A DNA stretch of 64,000 nt from Paraburkholderia monticola (GTDB lineage: Bacteria > Pseudomonadota > Gammaproteobacteria > Burkholderiales > Burkholderiaceae): assembly GCF_001580545.1 (NCBI RefSeq), contig NZ_LRBG01000022.1, positions 1 through 64,000 on the forward strand. The letters are read 5' to 3'. Shown piece by piece: positions 48,229 through 57,810 of the stretch. Every line of letters starts with the position of its first letter. The stretch's first letter is position 1. Below the pieces are notes generated by a model. That model made no database searches. It saw nothing but the letters and a program-made list of their open reading frames with translations, and had not been told where the DNA came from. Both the position numbers and the translations under genes were made by a program.

Positions 48229-49571
48229 GCGGACTCCGGGCGGGAAGGGGCGCGGGTGGCGACGGGGGCGGTCGGGGCGGTCGCTGCGGCTTTTTGCGCG
48301 GCCTTCAGCGCGCGCTTCAGATCGTCGATCAGGTCGTCCGGATCTTCGAGGCCAATCGACAGACGGATCGTGCCTTCCGCGATTCCGGCGGCCGCGAGCG
48401 CGGCGGCGTCCATGCGGAAATGCGTCGTCGACGCCGGGTGGATCACCAGTGAGCGCGCGTCGCCGACGTTGGCGAGGTGCGAAAACAGCGTGAGCGCTTC
48501 GATGAAGGCACGCCCGGCCGCACGATCGCCGCGCAGGTTGAAGCTGAACACCGCGCCGGCGCCGCGTGGCAGCAGGCGCTTCGCGAGCGCGTGGTCCGGA
48601 TGGGTCGGCAGCTCGGGGTAGGCGACGGATTCGACCGCGGCATGAGCGGCGAGAAACTCGACCACGCGTCTCGTATTGGCGACGTGTCGCTCCATGCGCA
48701 ACGGCAGCGTCTCGATGCCTTGCAGCAGTTGCCACGCGGCCTGCGGGTGCAGGCACGCGCCGAAGTCGCGCAAGCCTTCGCGGCGCGCGCGCAACAGGAA
48801 TGGCGCGACCGTGCTTTCCTCGGCGAACACCATGCCGTGAAAGCCCTCGTACGGCTCGGTGAATTCGGGAAAGCGGCCGGATGCCTCGAAGTCGAACGTG
48901 CCGCCGTCGACCAGCACGCCGCCGATCGTCGTGCCGTGGCCGCCGAGAAACTTGGTCGCTGAGTGATAGATGAAGTCGGCGCCGTGCTCGAAGGGGCGCA
49001 ACAGGTACGGTGTCGTGAAGGTCGAGTCGACCAGCAACGGCACGCGGTGCCCGTGCGCGATCTGCGCGAGCGCGGCGATGTCGAGCACGTCGAGGCCCGG
49101 ATTGCCGAGCGTTTCGCCGAATAGCAGGCGCGTGTTGGGGCGCAGCGCGGCGCGCCAGGCGTCGAGGTCGCCGGGCTTCACGAAGGTCGTCTCGACGCCG
49201 AAGCGCGGCAGCGTGTAATGCAGTAGATTGTGCGAGCCGCCGTACAGCGCGCTCGAGGCGACGATGTGCGAGCCGGCGCCCATCAGCGTCACGATCGCCA
49301 GATGCAGCGCGGCCTGGCCGCTTGCCGTGCCGATCGCGCCGGCGCCGTTTTCGAGCGCGGCGACGCGTTCCTCGAACACGGCGACGGTCGGATTCGAGAT
49401 CCGCGAGTAGACGTGGCCGGCGCGCTCCATGTTGAACAGCGCGGCGGCGTGATCCGAGTCGCGGAACGAAAACGAGGTGGTCTGGTAGATCGGCGTCGCG
49501 CGCGCGCCGGTGGCGGGGTCGGGGGCTGCGCCGGCGTGCAGCGCAAGCGTATCGAAACGGTTGGCGGACAT
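48225..49571 (-). CDS. O-acetyl-/O-succinylhomoserine sulfhydrylase (MetY/MetZ)
   Basis: This PLP enzyme of the Cys/Met-metabolism family (448 aa) condenses acyl-homoserine with sulfide (or methanethiol) to homocysteine. It shows YSRISNPTVAVFEERVAALE, the Asp in VDSTFTTPYL, and the PLP Lys in HSATKFLGGHG. Its length (MetY-like, over 420 aa) and the DTLALHAG start favour the O-acetylhomoserine form. It leads a two-gene unit with the hydrolase. Confidence 0.9.
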   Translation of the reverse strand: MSANRFDTLALHAGAAPDPATGARATPIYQTTSFSFRDSDHAAALFNMERAGHVYSRISNPTVAVFEERVAALENGAGAIGTASGQAALHLAIVTLMGAGSHIVASSALYGGSHNLLHYTLPRFGVETTFVKPGDLDAWRAALRPNTRLLFGETLGNPGLDVLDIAALAQIAHGHRVPLLVDSTFTTPYLLRPFEHGADFIYHSATKFLGGHGTTIGGVLVDGGTFDFEASGRFPEFTEPYEGFHGMVFAEESTVAPFLLRARREGLRDFGACLHPQAAWQLLQGIETLPLRMERHVANTRRVVEFLAAHAAVESVAYPELPTHPDHALAKRLLPRGAGAVFSFNLRGDRAAGRAFIEALTLFSHLANVGDARSLVIHPASTTHFRMDAAALAAAGIAEGTIRLSIGLEDPDDLIDDLKRALKAAQKAAATAPTAPVATRAPSRPESA

Positions 49572-49735
49572 CGTGGGCGGCGGGCCGCGAACGGCCTCGC
49601 GAAAGATCAGGGTAGGGCGGCCATCCTAACATTGGCGCACACTGCTTCAAGCGCGGTTTTCCCGCGGGTTCGTCCTGCGTGTGCGGGGAGCGCGGTATGC
49701 GCGCGATCCGCAAGTCATAGGAATTCGAACTCGCG

Positions 49736-49752
49736 AAGGCCCGCCGGGCCTT
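49736..49752. other. Short hairpin in the sulfhydrylase-CBS gap
   Basis: AAGGCCC-GCC-GGGCCTT is a 7-bp perfect inverted repeat lying between the divergent genes. Its role is unclear, and no known riboswitch fold was recognised in this 274-bp gap. Confidence 0.3.
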
Positions 49753-49845
49753 GGTGGGCGGTCCGCTTTCCTTTTATGGGCCTTTCCGCTAGGATCGAAA
49801 AACAATTTCATGCACTGCAAGATTGGCGGTATCAGGAGATAGATC

Positions 49846-50313
49846 ATGCGAGTCAGCGACATTCTTAAAGTCAAGGGCAACACCCTTTTTACGGTCACGC
49901 CGGATACCACGCTGCATGACGCCGTCAATACCATGGCCGAGCACGACATCGGCTCGCTCGTGGTGATGGAATACGGCGACCTCGTCGGCATGCTGACGTT
50001 TCGCGAAATCATCATGACCTTGAGCGAGAACGGCGGCAGCGTCGGCACCTCGACGATCCGCAAGGTGATGGACGACCACCCGCTCACCTGCACGCCCGAA
50101 ACCGACGTCAACGAAGTGCGCCGCATGATGCTCGAGCATCACGTGCGTTATCTGCCCGTCATGGAAAGCCGCACGCTGATGGGCGTCATCTCGTTTTACG
50201 ACGTGGCGAAGGCGGTGGTCGAGGAGCAGGGTTTCGAGAACCGCATGCTGAAGGCCTATATCCGCGACTGGCCGGAAGAGCAGGAAGGACAGGACCCGCA
50301 GCCGGCGCGCTGA
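49846..50313 (+). CDS. CBS-domain-pair protein
   Basis: This small cytoplasmic protein (155 aa) consists of two CBS domains (about residues 8-60 and 75-130), with DIGSLVVMEYGDLVGMLTFREI and HVRYLPVMESRTLMGVISFYDV. Stand-alone CBS pairs bind adenine nucleotides and tune partner enzymes. The partner is unknown. The start follows CAGGAGA. A T-run hairpin follows downstream. Confidence 0.92.
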   Translation: MRVSDILKVKGNTLFTVTPDTTLHDAVNTMAEHDIGSLVVMEYGDLVGMLTFREIIMTLSENGGSVGTSTIRKVMDDHPLTCTPETDVNEVRRMMLEHHVRYLPVMESRTLMGVISFYDVAKAVVEEQGFENRMLKAYIRDWPEEQEGQDPQPAR

Positions 50314-50370
50314 TGCGCGTGGCTCGAACGTCGCGCTCCGGCCGTCACCGCGAGCGCGACTCCATCGGCA

Positions 50371-50399
50371 GGGCGCGCGCGCAAGCGGGCGCTTTTTTT
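50371..50399 (+). terminator. Probable terminator after the CBS gene
   Basis: A GC-rich segment able to pair (GCGCGCGCAAGCGGGCGC) is followed directly by TTTTTTT. The stem is imperfect, but its placement before an independent gene is suitable. Confidence 0.5.
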
Positions 50400-50590
50400 G
50401 TGTCCTGCTCCGTGTCGGGCTCTGGCGCGGGTCGGCCACGGGCCAACCGGACGACTGACAGCCTGATCACCGCCAACCTTTCGCGCCACGCGCAGGCTCG
50501 TGCGCGCGTCGCAACGATTCCACTGACCACCGCGTCGGCCGCTTTATTGCCCTCTTCATTGCCCTCTTTTCGCGCCGTTCTCCAGAGTTC

Positions 50591-52528
50591 ATGAACGATC
50601 GTCCGTTGCCTGCCGCCCGTCGCGCCACTCGCGCGCACGAAACGCATGAATCCCAGTTCCGCCTCCTAGGCCAGCGCCGTTTCGGGCCGTTCTTCTGGAC
50701 GCAGTTTCTCGGCGCGATGAACGACAACGTGTTCAAGATCGGCTTCACGTCGCTCGTCACGTATCAGGCGGCGCGGTTTTCGGGCGTCGACCCGAAGACC
50801 GCGGCGTTCCTGATCTCAGCGATTTTCATTCTGCCGTTCGTGCTGTTCTCGGCCACCTCCGGCCAGATCGCGGACAAGTACGACAAGGCGTTGCTCACGC
50901 GCCTCGTCAAGACGTTCGAGATCGCGGTGATGCTGGTCGGCGGCGCGGGGTTCTGGCTGCACAGCGCGCCGTTGCTGTACCTGTGCACGTTCCTGATGGG
51001 CGTGCATTCGACCGTGTTCGGGCCGGTCAAGTATTCGTATCTGCCGCAGCATCTGTCGAAGGCGGAGCTGGTCGGCGGCAACGGCATGGTCGAGATGGGC
51101 ACTTTCGTCGCGATCCTGGTCGGCACGATCGTCGGCGGCGCGGGAGCGGGATTCGCCGAGCATGGCGCGGTGGTGCTGGCTTGCGCGTGTATCGCGATCG
51201 CGCTGATCGGGCGCGCGGTGTCGGGCTTCGTACCGGCTACGCCCGCGCCGCAGCCCGAATTGCGCATCAACTGGAACCCCGTCAGCGAAACGTGGCGCAA
51301 TCTGAAGCTCGCGCACGAAAACCGCACGGTGTTTCTGAGCCTGCTCGGCATTTCGTGGCTGTGGTTCGTCGGCGCCACCTTTCTCGCTTCGTTCTTCAAT
51401 TTCGCGAAGGATGTGCTGTCCGCCGATCCCGACGTCGTGACCGTGCTGCTCGCCACGTTTTCGCTCGGCATCGGGCTGGGCTCGCTGTTGTGCGAACGGC
51501 TTTCGAAGCGGCGTATCGAAATCGGCCTCGTGCCGCTTGGATCGATCGGCATGAGCGTGTTCGCGATCGATCTTTTCTTCGCGAGCCACGCGCTGCCGCC
51601 GGCGGGGCACTTGCTGAGCGTCGGCGAGTTTCTCGCGCGGCTCGTGCATTGGCGCGTGCTCGCCGATCTGTTCCTGCTCGCGATGTTCGGTGGCTTCTAC
51701 AGCGTGCCGCTCTACGCGCTGATCCAGAGCCGTAGCCAGCCGAGCCATCGCGCGCGCATCATCGCCGCGAACAATATCCTCAACGCGCTGTTCATGATCG
51801 TCTCGGCGCTGATGGCGATGGGCCTGACCACGGCGGGCTTCAGCATTCCGGCGATCTTCCTCGTGACCGCGCTGCTGAACGTGGTCGTCGCGGCCTACAT
51901 CTATTCGCTCGTGCCCGAGTTTCTGCTGCGCTTCATCGCGTGGCTGCTGGTGCATACGTTCTACCGGATCCGGCTCGTGCATGCGGAGCGGATTCCGGAG
52001 GAGGGCGCGGCGGTGCTCGTGTGCAACCACGTCAGCTTCGTCGATGCGATCGTCATCATGGCCGAAAGCCCGCGGCCGATCCGCTTCGTGATGGACCACG
52101 AGATCTTCCGCTCGCCGTTCGTCGGCTGGCTGTTCCGCCATGCGAAGGCGATTCCGATCGCGCCCGCGCATCAGGACGCGGCGCTGCTCGCGCGTGCCTA
52201 CGAGTTGTGCGCGCAGGCGCTCGCCGACGGCGAACTCGTCTGCATCTTTCCCGAAGGCAAGCTGACTCGCACGGGCGATCTGAATCCGTTTCGCCACGGC
52301 GTGAGCGAGATCGTCAGGCGCTCGCCGGCGCCGGTCATTCCGATGGCGCTGCGCGGTCTGTGGGGCAGCGTGTTCTCGCGCGCGGTTGATGCGCACTGGC
52401 CGCGGCCGATCAGAAAAGGCGTGATGAGCCGGCTGAGCCTCGCGGTCGGTGAGCCGATCGACCCTGTGCTCGCGACGCCGGAGAAGTTGCAGCAGCTCGT
52501 GACCGAGCTGCGCGGCGCGCGCAAATAG
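50591..52528 (+). CDS. LplT-like MFS transporter fused to a PlsC-type acyltransferase
   Basis: This two-domain membrane protein has 645 aa. Residues about 25-435 are a 12-helix MFS transporter of the LplT (lysophospholipid flippase) kind, with GAMNDNVFKIG, FGPVKYSYLPQHL and RARIIAANNILNALFMI. Residues about 440-640 are a PlsC acyltransferase with NHVSFVDA (catalytic NHxxxxD) and FPEGKLTRTG. In E. coli, LplT and Aas are separate, and Aas also has an acyl-ACP synthetase domain; here the third domain is absent. It should import and re-acylate lysophospholipids, with the acyl donor made elsewhere. Confidence 0.9.
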   Translation: MNDRPLPAARRATRAHETHESQFRLLGQRRFGPFFWTQFLGAMNDNVFKIGFTSLVTYQAARFSGVDPKTAAFLISAIFILPFVLFSATSGQIADKYDKALLTRLVKTFEIAVMLVGGAGFWLHSAPLLYLCTFLMGVHSTVFGPVKYSYLPQHLSKAELVGGNGMVEMGTFVAILVGTIVGGAGAGFAEHGAVVLACACIAIALIGRAVSGFVPATPAPQPELRINWNPVSETWRNLKLAHENRTVFLSLLGISWLWFVGATFLASFFNFAKDVLSADPDVVTVLLATFSLGIGLGSLLCERLSKRRIEIGLVPLGSIGMSVFAIDLFFASHALPPAGHLLSVGEFLARLVHWRVLADLFLLAMFGGFYSVPLYALIQSRSQPSHRARIIAANNILNALFMIVSALMAMGLTTAGFSIPAIFLVTALLNVVVAAYIYSLVPEFLLRFIAWLLVHTFYRIRLVHAERIPEEGAAVLVCNHVSFVDAIVIMAESPRPIRFVMDHEIFRSPFVGWLFRHAKAIPIAPAHQDAALLARAYELCAQALADGELVCIFPEGKLTRTGDLNPFRHGVSEIVRRSPAPVIPMALRGLWGSVFSRAVDAHWPRPIRKGVMSRLSLAVGEPIDPVLATPEKLQQLVTELRGARK

Positions 52529-52570
52529 CGCCCATCGCTGCCGCCACGCCCGTCTTCGATGCGAGCGGGC

Positions 52571-52579
52571 TGGCATAAT
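52571..52579 (+). promoter_or_regulatory. Extended -10 promoter element for aroC
   Basis: TGGCATAAT fits the extended -10 pattern (TGn plus CATAAT) 34 bp before the aroC ATG. A good -35 hexamer is not visible, as is common for extended -10 promoters. Confidence 0.45.
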
Positions 52580-52612
52580 AGCGTTCTCCCCGCATTTCTT
52601 TGGACGACGCCC

Positions 52613-53713
52613 ATGTCCGGCAATACGCTCGGTACGCTTTTCACTGTCACGACCTTCGGCGAATCGCATGGCCCCGCTATCGGCTGCGTGATCGACGGCT
52701 GCCCGCCGGGCATGGCGCTCAGCGAAGCCGATATCCAGTTCGAACTCGATCGCCGCAAGCCGGGCACGTCGCGCCATGTGACGCAGCGCCAGGAAGAGGA
52801 CAAGGTCGAGATCCTGTCGGGCGTGTTCGAAGGTCAGACCACCGGCGCGCCGATCGCGCTGCTGATCCGCAATACCGATCAGCGCAGCAAGGACTACGGC
52901 AACATCGCCGAGACGTTCCGCCCCGGGCACGCCGACTACACCTACTGGCACAAGTACGGCATTCGCGATTACCGCGGCGGTGGACGGTCGTCCGCGCGGC
53001 TGACGGCGCCGACCGTCGCGGCGGGCGCGGTCGCGAAGAAGTGGCTGCGCGAGAAGTTCGGCACCGAAATTCGCGGCTATATGGCCGCGCTCGGCGAGAT
53101 CGACGTGCCCTTCGTCGACTGGGCGCAGGTGCGCGAAAACCCGTTCTTCGTGCCGAACGCCGAAATCGTGCCGCAGCTCGAAGCGTATATGGACGCGCTG
53201 CGCAAGGACGGCGATTCGATCGGCGCGCGCATCAACGTGGTCGCCTCCGGTGTGCCGGTCGGCCTCGGCGAGCCGCTGTTCGACCGCCTCGACGCCGACA
53301 TCGCGCACGCCATGATGGGCATCAACGCGGTGAAGGGCGTCGAGATCGGCGCGGGTTTCGCGAGCGTGGCGCAACGCGGCTCGGTGCATGGCGACGAGCT
53401 GACGCCGGAGGGCTTCGTCGGTAATCACGCGGGCGGCGTGCTCGGGGGTATTTCGACGGGGCAGGACATCACGGTGTCGATCGCGATCAAGCCGACCTCG
53501 AGCATTCGCACGCCGCGCCGTTCGATCGACAAGGCCGGGCAGCCGGTCGTCGTCGAAACCTTCGGGCGGCACGACCCGTGCGTCGGCATTCGCGCGACGC
53601 CGATCGCCGAGTCGATGCTCGCGCTCGTGCTGATCGATCACGCGCTGCGCCATCGCGCGCAATGCGGCGACGTGGCCGTCAGCACGCCGAAGATCGCGGC
53701 GAGTGCGCCCTAA
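52613..53713 (+). CDS. aroC: Chorismate synthase
   Basis: AroC (366 aa) makes chorismate from EPSP using reduced FMN, the last step of the shikimate pathway. Signatures include [22 protein letters not shown], the [11 protein letters not shown] active-site loop and the C-terminal [15 protein letters not shown]. The ATG at 52613 (MSGNTLG) is the canonical family start. It stands alone. Confidence 0.98.
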   Translation: MSGNTLGTLFTVTTFGESHGPAIGCVIDGCPPGMALSEADIQFELDRRKPGTSRHVTQRQEEDKVEILSGVFEGQTTGAPIALLIRNTDQRSKDYGNIAETFRPGHADYTYWHKYGIRDYRGGGRSSARLTAPTVAAGAVAKKWLREKFGTEIRGYMAALGEIDVPFVDWAQVRENPFFVPNAEIVPQLEAYMDALRKDGDSIGARINVVASGVPVGLGEPLFDRLDADIAHAMMGINAVKGVEIGAGFASVAQRGSVHGDELTPEGFVGNHAGGVLGGISTGQDITVSIAIKPTSSIRTPRRSIDKAGQPVVVETFGRHDPCVGIRATPIAESMLALVLIDHALRHRAQCGDVAVSTPKIAASAP

Positions 53714-53887
53714 CGCCGACTCGGTCCTGCTATTGACGGCGAACGAGCCGCCATAAAAGGGAATAGGGAAGGGGCGAATGAAGCGCGCAAGCCAGCGCGC
53801 GGATGACAGCGCGAACGCGCTATCGAAATTTGCCTTCACGCCGCTGCCGGTTTCCGCACAGCGCCGCGAAGGCAAACAGCACATCCA

Positions 53888-55561
53888 TTACATATTCGGA
53901 TAGTTCGGGCCGCCACCGCCTTCCGGCGTGACCCACACGATGTTCTGCGTCGGGTCCTTGATATCGCAAGTCTTGCAGTGCACGCAGTTCTGCGCGTTGA
54001 TGACGAGCCGCTCGTTGCCTTCGTCGTTCTTCACGAACTCGTACACGCCTGCCGGGCAATAACGCGACTCCGGTCCCGCATAGGTCTGCCAGTTCACGTT
54101 GACCGGCACGGTCGGATCTTTCAGCGTCAGGTGCGCCGGCTGATTTTCCTCGTGATTCGTGTTCGAGATGAACACCGAAGAAAGCCGATCGAACGTCAGC
54201 TTGCCGTCCGGCTTCGGATACGTGATCGGCTTGCACTGCGAAGCCGGCTTCAGCATCTCGTGATCGGAATGCTGGTGATGCAGCGTCCACGGCACATTGC
54301 CGCCGAGCAGCTTCTGCTCGAGACCGACCATCAGCGTGCCGAGGTAGAGACCCTTGCTCATCCACTGCTTGAAGTTACGCGCGCGATACAGCTCGGTGTA
54401 CAGCCACGAGGTTTTGAACGCTTCCGGGTACGCAATCAGTTCGTCCGCCTGACGACCGGCCTGCACGGCGTCGAACGCGGCGTCGGCCGCGAGCATGCCG
54501 GTCTTGATCGCGGCGTGCGAACCCTTGATGCGCGACGCATTCAGGAAGCCCGCGTCGTCACCCACCAGCGCGCCGCCCGGGAACACCAGCTTCGGTAGCG
54601 ACAGCAGGCCGCCGGCGGTGATCGCGCGCGCGCCGTACGACACGCGCTTGCCGCCTTCGAGAATCGTGCGGATCGCCGGATGGGTCTTGTAGCGCTGGAA
54701 CTCCTCGAACGGCGACAGATACGGATTCGAATAGCCGAGGCCGACCACGAAGCCCACCACCACCTGGTTGTTGTCCATGTGATACAGGAACGAGCCGCCG
54801 TACGTGTCGTTTTCGAGCGGCCAGCCGGCCGTGTGCATGACCAGACCCGGTTTGTGCTTCGCCGGATCGATCTCCCACAGCTCCTTGATGCCAAGGCCGT
54901 AGATCTGCGGATCGACGCCGTCACGCAGCTTGAACCGCTCGTTCAACTGACGGCCGAGATGCCCGCGCGCGCCTTCGCAGAACAGCGTGTACTTCGCGTG
55001 CAGTTCCATGCCGAGCTGGAAGTTCTCGGTCGGCTCGCCGTCCTTGCCGATGCCGAGGTTGCCGGTCGCGACGCCCTTGACCGAGCCGTCGTCGTGGTAG
55101 AGCACTTCGGCTGCCGGAAAGCCCGGGAAAATCTCGACGCCGAGCGCCTCGGCCTGCTGACCCAGCCAGCGCGTCACGTTCGCGAGGCTGATCACGTAGT
55201 TGCCGTGATTCTTGAAATTGTCCGGTAACGCCCAGGTCGGCACGCTCTTCGAGCCGGTTTCGGTCAGGAACAGGAAGCGGTCTTCGGTGACGTCGACCGT
55301 CAGCGGCGCGCCTTTTTCCTTCCAGTCCGGGATCAGCTCGGTCAGCGCGCGGGGGTCCATCACCGCGCCCGACAGGATATGCGCCCCAATCTCCGAGCCT
55401 TTTTCGAGTACGCACACGCCAAGCTCGACGCCTTTTTCCGCCGCGCGCTGCTTCAGGCGAATCGCCGCCGACAGGCCCGCAGGGCCGCCGCCGACGATCA
55501 CGACGTCGTACTCCATCGACTCGCGCGGGCCGTACTGCTCGATGAGACTTGCGGGGGTCAT
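53888..55561 (-). CDS. Electron transfer flavoprotein-ubiquinone oxidoreductase
   Basis: ETF-QO (557 aa) passes electrons from ETF, reduced by acyl-CoA and other dehydrogenases, to the quinone pool. The FAD motif is VIVGGGPAGLSAA (about residues 17-29), and SYGARAITAGGL lies in the middle. The C-terminal 4Fe-4S domain has four Cys, seen in YCPAGVYEF and NCVHCKTCDIKDP. Start 55561 follows AGAGGAGC. It diverges from an SDR-thioesterase pair with an operator-like palindrome between them, which suggests shared control with fatty-acid or amino-acid oxidation. Confidence 0.95.
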   Translation of the reverse strand: MTPASLIEQYGPRESMEYDVVIVGGGPAGLSAAIRLKQRAAEKGVELGVCVLEKGSEIGAHILSGAVMDPRALTELIPDWKEKGAPLTVDVTEDRFLFLTETGSKSVPTWALPDNFKNHGNYVISLANVTRWLGQQAEALGVEIFPGFPAAEVLYHDDGSVKGVATGNLGIGKDGEPTENFQLGMELHAKYTLFCEGARGHLGRQLNERFKLRDGVDPQIYGLGIKELWEIDPAKHKPGLVMHTAGWPLENDTYGGSFLYHMDNNQVVVGFVVGLGYSNPYLSPFEEFQRYKTHPAIRTILEGGKRVSYGARAITAGGLLSLPKLVFPGGALVGDDAGFLNASRIKGSHAAIKTGMLAADAAFDAVQAGRQADELIAYPEAFKTSWLYTELYRARNFKQWMSKGLYLGTLMVGLEQKLLGGNVPWTLHHQHSDHEMLKPASQCKPITYPKPDGKLTFDRLSSVFISNTNHEENQPAHLTLKDPTVPVNVNWQTYAGPESRYCPAGVYEFVKNDEGNERLVINAQNCVHCKTCDIKDPTQNIVWVTPEGGGGPNYPNM

Positions 55562-55657
55562 TGATGCTGCTCCTCTTACCGTTAGAATACTTTTTTCGGG
55601 TTCGTATTGTGGGCGATCGATCCCCGCCCCGCAACCCAAAGGCCATAGATTAGCACG

Positions 55658-55680
55658 ACCGTACTATTTCATGATACGGT
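55658..55680. promoter_or_regulatory. Operator-like palindrome between ETF-QO and SDR genes
   Basis: ACCGTA-N11-TACGGT is a perfect 6-bp dyad centred in the 190-bp divergent gap. A TATAGA follows at once on the plus strand. Size and symmetry fit a TetR-type (PsrA/FadR-like) site, but the regulator is not in the window. Confidence 0.4.
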
Positions 55681-55751
55681 ATAGACCCTTAGTCGCGGTC
55701 CTACCGAACCCGTCAACCGCAGTTGTCATTACAACCGAAGAAGGAAAGACA

Positions 55752-56528
55752 ATGGGCCGTTCGATCAATCTGGAAGGCAAGGTCGCGCTGATTACGGGCG
55801 CCTCGAGCGGGTTGGGCAAGCGCTTCGCGCAGGTGCTGTCGCAGGCGGGCGCGAAGGTCGTGCTGGCGAGCCGACGTACGGAGCGGCTCAAGGAGCTGCG
55901 CGCGGAAATCGAGGCCTCTGGCGGCGCCGCGCACGTCGTGTCGCTCGACGTGACCGATTACCAGAGCATCAAATCGGCGGTCGCGCACGCGGAGACGGAA
56001 GCCGGCACGATCGACATCCTCGTCAACAACTCGGGCGTGTCGACGACGCAGAAGCTCTCCGAGGTCACGCCGGCGGACTTCGAATATGTGTTCGACACGA
56101 ACACGCGCGGCGCGTTTTTCGTCGCGCAGGAAGTCGCCAAGCGCATGATCATGCGCGGTAGCAGCACGCAGAAGCCGTCGTACCGGATCATCAACATCGC
56201 GTCGATGGCGGGCTTGCGCGTGCTGCCGCAAATCGGCCTGTATTCGATGAGCAAGGCCGCGGTCGTCCACATGACGAAGGCGATGGCGCTCGAATGGGGC
56301 AAGCACGGCATCAATGTCAACGCGATCTGCCCGGGCTATATCGACACTGAGATCAACCATCACCACTGGTCGACCGACCAGGGGCAGAAGCTCGTGGCGA
56401 TGCTGCCGCGTCATCGCGTCGGCAAACCGGAGGATCTCGATGGGCTCCTGCTGCTGCTCGCGGCCGACGAATCGCAGTTCATCAACGGCTCGGTGATCGT
56501 CGCCGACGACGGTTTCGGGCTCGCGTGA
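55752..56528 (+). CDS. Short-chain dehydrogenase (3-hydroxyacyl-CoA/FabG-like)
   Basis: This SDR (258 aa) has TGASSGLGKRFA, NNSG, the catalytic Ser (NIASMAG), YSMSKAA and a C-terminal GSVIVADDGFGLA cap. The ASRR stretch after the second strand favours NADP. Position next to ETF-QO and an acyl-CoA thioesterase suggests a hydroxyacyl-CoA or related lipid substrate. The ATG at 55752 follows AAGGAAAG; the upstream frame runs antisense through ETF-QO and is not used. Confidence 0.9.
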   Translation: MGRSINLEGKVALITGASSGLGKRFAQVLSQAGAKVVLASRRTERLKELRAEIEASGGAAHVVSLDVTDYQSIKSAVAHAETEAGTIDILVNNSGVSTTQKLSEVTPADFEYVFDTNTRGAFFVAQEVAKRMIMRGSSTQKPSYRIINIASMAGLRVLPQIGLYSMSKAAVVHMTKAMALEWGKHGINVNAICPGYIDTEINHHHWSTDQGQKLVAMLPRHRVGKPEDLDGLLLLLAADESQFINGSVIVADDGFGLA

Positions 56529-56583
56529 GCAGGCAGTCAAACGTTTCACATATCAGTCAGCAAAGGAACAACGGAAGTACAGA

Positions 56584-57015
56584 ATGAACGATTTTCACGC
56601 AGTTTTCGAAATGAGAATGCCGATCCGCTGGGGCGACATGGACGCATTCGGTCATGTGAACAATACGGTCTATTTCCGCTATATGGAGCAGGTGCGGATT
56701 TCGTGGTTCGAGCATATGGACTTTCTCGGCGAGCGCGCGGACGGGCAGGGGCCGGTGATCGTGAATGCGTCGATGGAGTTTCTGAAGCAACTGCACTATC
56801 CGGGCGACGTGATCGGCCGGATGTCGGTGGCGACGCCGGGGCGCAGCAGCTTCGATACGGCTTTCGAACTGCTGCGCGCCGATGAGCCCGACACCCTCTA
56901 TGCGCGCGGGGCGGCGCGATGCGTGTGGATCGACTACGCCGCGGGCAAGTCGGTGCCGGTACCCGATGTGCTGCGCGCGGCCATCGAGGGCGCGGCGCTC
57001 GTGAAGGAGGCCTGA
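56584..57015 (+). CDS. Hotdog-fold acyl-CoA thioesterase (YbgC/4HBT family)
   Basis: This 143-aa single hotdog domain has the 4HBT signature RWGDMDAFGHVNNTVYFRYME, with the catalytic Asp in the WGDMDA region. It hydrolyses acyl-CoA or a related thioester. It lies 55 bp behind the SDR gene, probably in one operon, and converges on the PAS-LuxR gene. Confidence 0.92.
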   Translation: MNDFHAVFEMRMPIRWGDMDAFGHVNNTVYFRYMEQVRISWFEHMDFLGERADGQGPVIVNASMEFLKQLHYPGDVIGRMSVATPGRSSFDTAFELLRADEPDTLYARGAARCVWIDYAAGKSVPVPDVLRAAIEGAALVKEA

Positions 57016-57046
57016 CCCCGCGGCCGCGCGCTTCAACCTCCCTTTC

Positions 57047-57592
57047 TCAATCCCCGAGCAGTCGCTGCAACAGCTCGGTCGCATTGCCCGTGTCGTATTT
57101 GCGCATGAGCCGCGCGCGGTACACGTCGACCGTGCGCGGGCTGATGTCGAGCACGCGGCCGATCTGCTTGCTGGTCTTGCCGGTCACCAGTTGCGCGGCG
57201 ATTTCACGCTCGCGCGGCGTGAGTTCCACCGCGACGCGCCGGGTCGCGCTCAGATCCTCGAAGGTCCAGACGCCCGCCGCGTGCGGGTCGGTGCGCAGCT
57301 GCGCGCGGCCCGTCACGTGACACCAGAACAGCTCGCCATTCGCGCGCTTCATGATGCGGTCGTCGGCGTAGCTGCCGTGCGCGGTCATGATCGGCGGAAT
57401 GCGCGCGCCGATCCGCTCGAACTCGTCCGCCGACGGATACAGCACCTGGAACGACTGGCCGATCAGCGCCTCGCGCGCGTAGCCGAAGATCGACGCGAGC
57501 TGGTCGTTGCAGTCTTCGATGGTCCGGTCGCGCGACAGCACGAGTCCGATCGGTGCGAGGTAAAAGGCGGTGCGGTAATCCAGGGCGGACAT
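57047..57592 (-). CDS. PAS-LuxR transcriptional regulator
   Basis: This 181-aa regulator has an N-terminal PAS sensor domain (about residues 5-115; DCNDQLASIFGYAREALIGQ) and a C-terminal LuxR/FixJ helix-turn-helix (about 120-180; LTPREREIAAQLVTGKTSKQIG). There is no receiver domain, so it would sense a small ligand, redox state or gas directly through PAS rather than by phosphorylation. It is divergent from the CoA-transferase genes and may regulate them. Confidence 0.88.
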   Translation of the reverse strand: MSALDYRTAFYLAPIGLVLSRDRTIEDCNDQLASIFGYAREALIGQSFQVLYPSADEFERIGARIPPIMTAHGSYADDRIMKRANGELFWCHVTGRAQLRTDPHAAGVWTFEDLSATRRVAVELTPREREIAAQLVTGKTSKQIGRVLDISPRTVDVYRARLMRKYDTGNATELLQRLLGD

Positions 57593-57810
57593 GGGTGGGT
57601 GGGAAGTACTTATGTAGTTTTGCGTATTGTGCCGTATGGCGGGCCCAGCGTACTCTTTCGGGAGATGACAACGCGGCGCATGCTGCGGATGACTAGAATG
57701 ACGTAGCGGTATCGCGAAGCGACGTGAAGTTCGCCAGTTGCGGTATCAGCTGTAATGATCCGGCGGCCTGCGTACAGGTCTCGGGTTTCCATAAAGGAAG
57801 GGACAAACAC

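Noticed and set aside
47395-49713. A 772-codon frame extending far upstream of the alpha/beta hydrolase
   Set aside because: The first part runs out of frame through the sulfhydrylase gene and is Arg-rich shadow sequence. The real gene begins at 48228 with the ATGA overlap.
49572-49845. SAM/SAH-type riboswitch upstream of the homoserine sulfhydrylase
   Set aside because: Only a 7-bp hairpin is seen, oriented in a divergent gap. No conserved riboswitch core could be recognised by eye.
55212-55751. N-terminal extension of the SDR through the ETF-QO region
   Set aside because: It is antisense to the ETF-QO start. The Rossmann fold begins right after ATG 55752.
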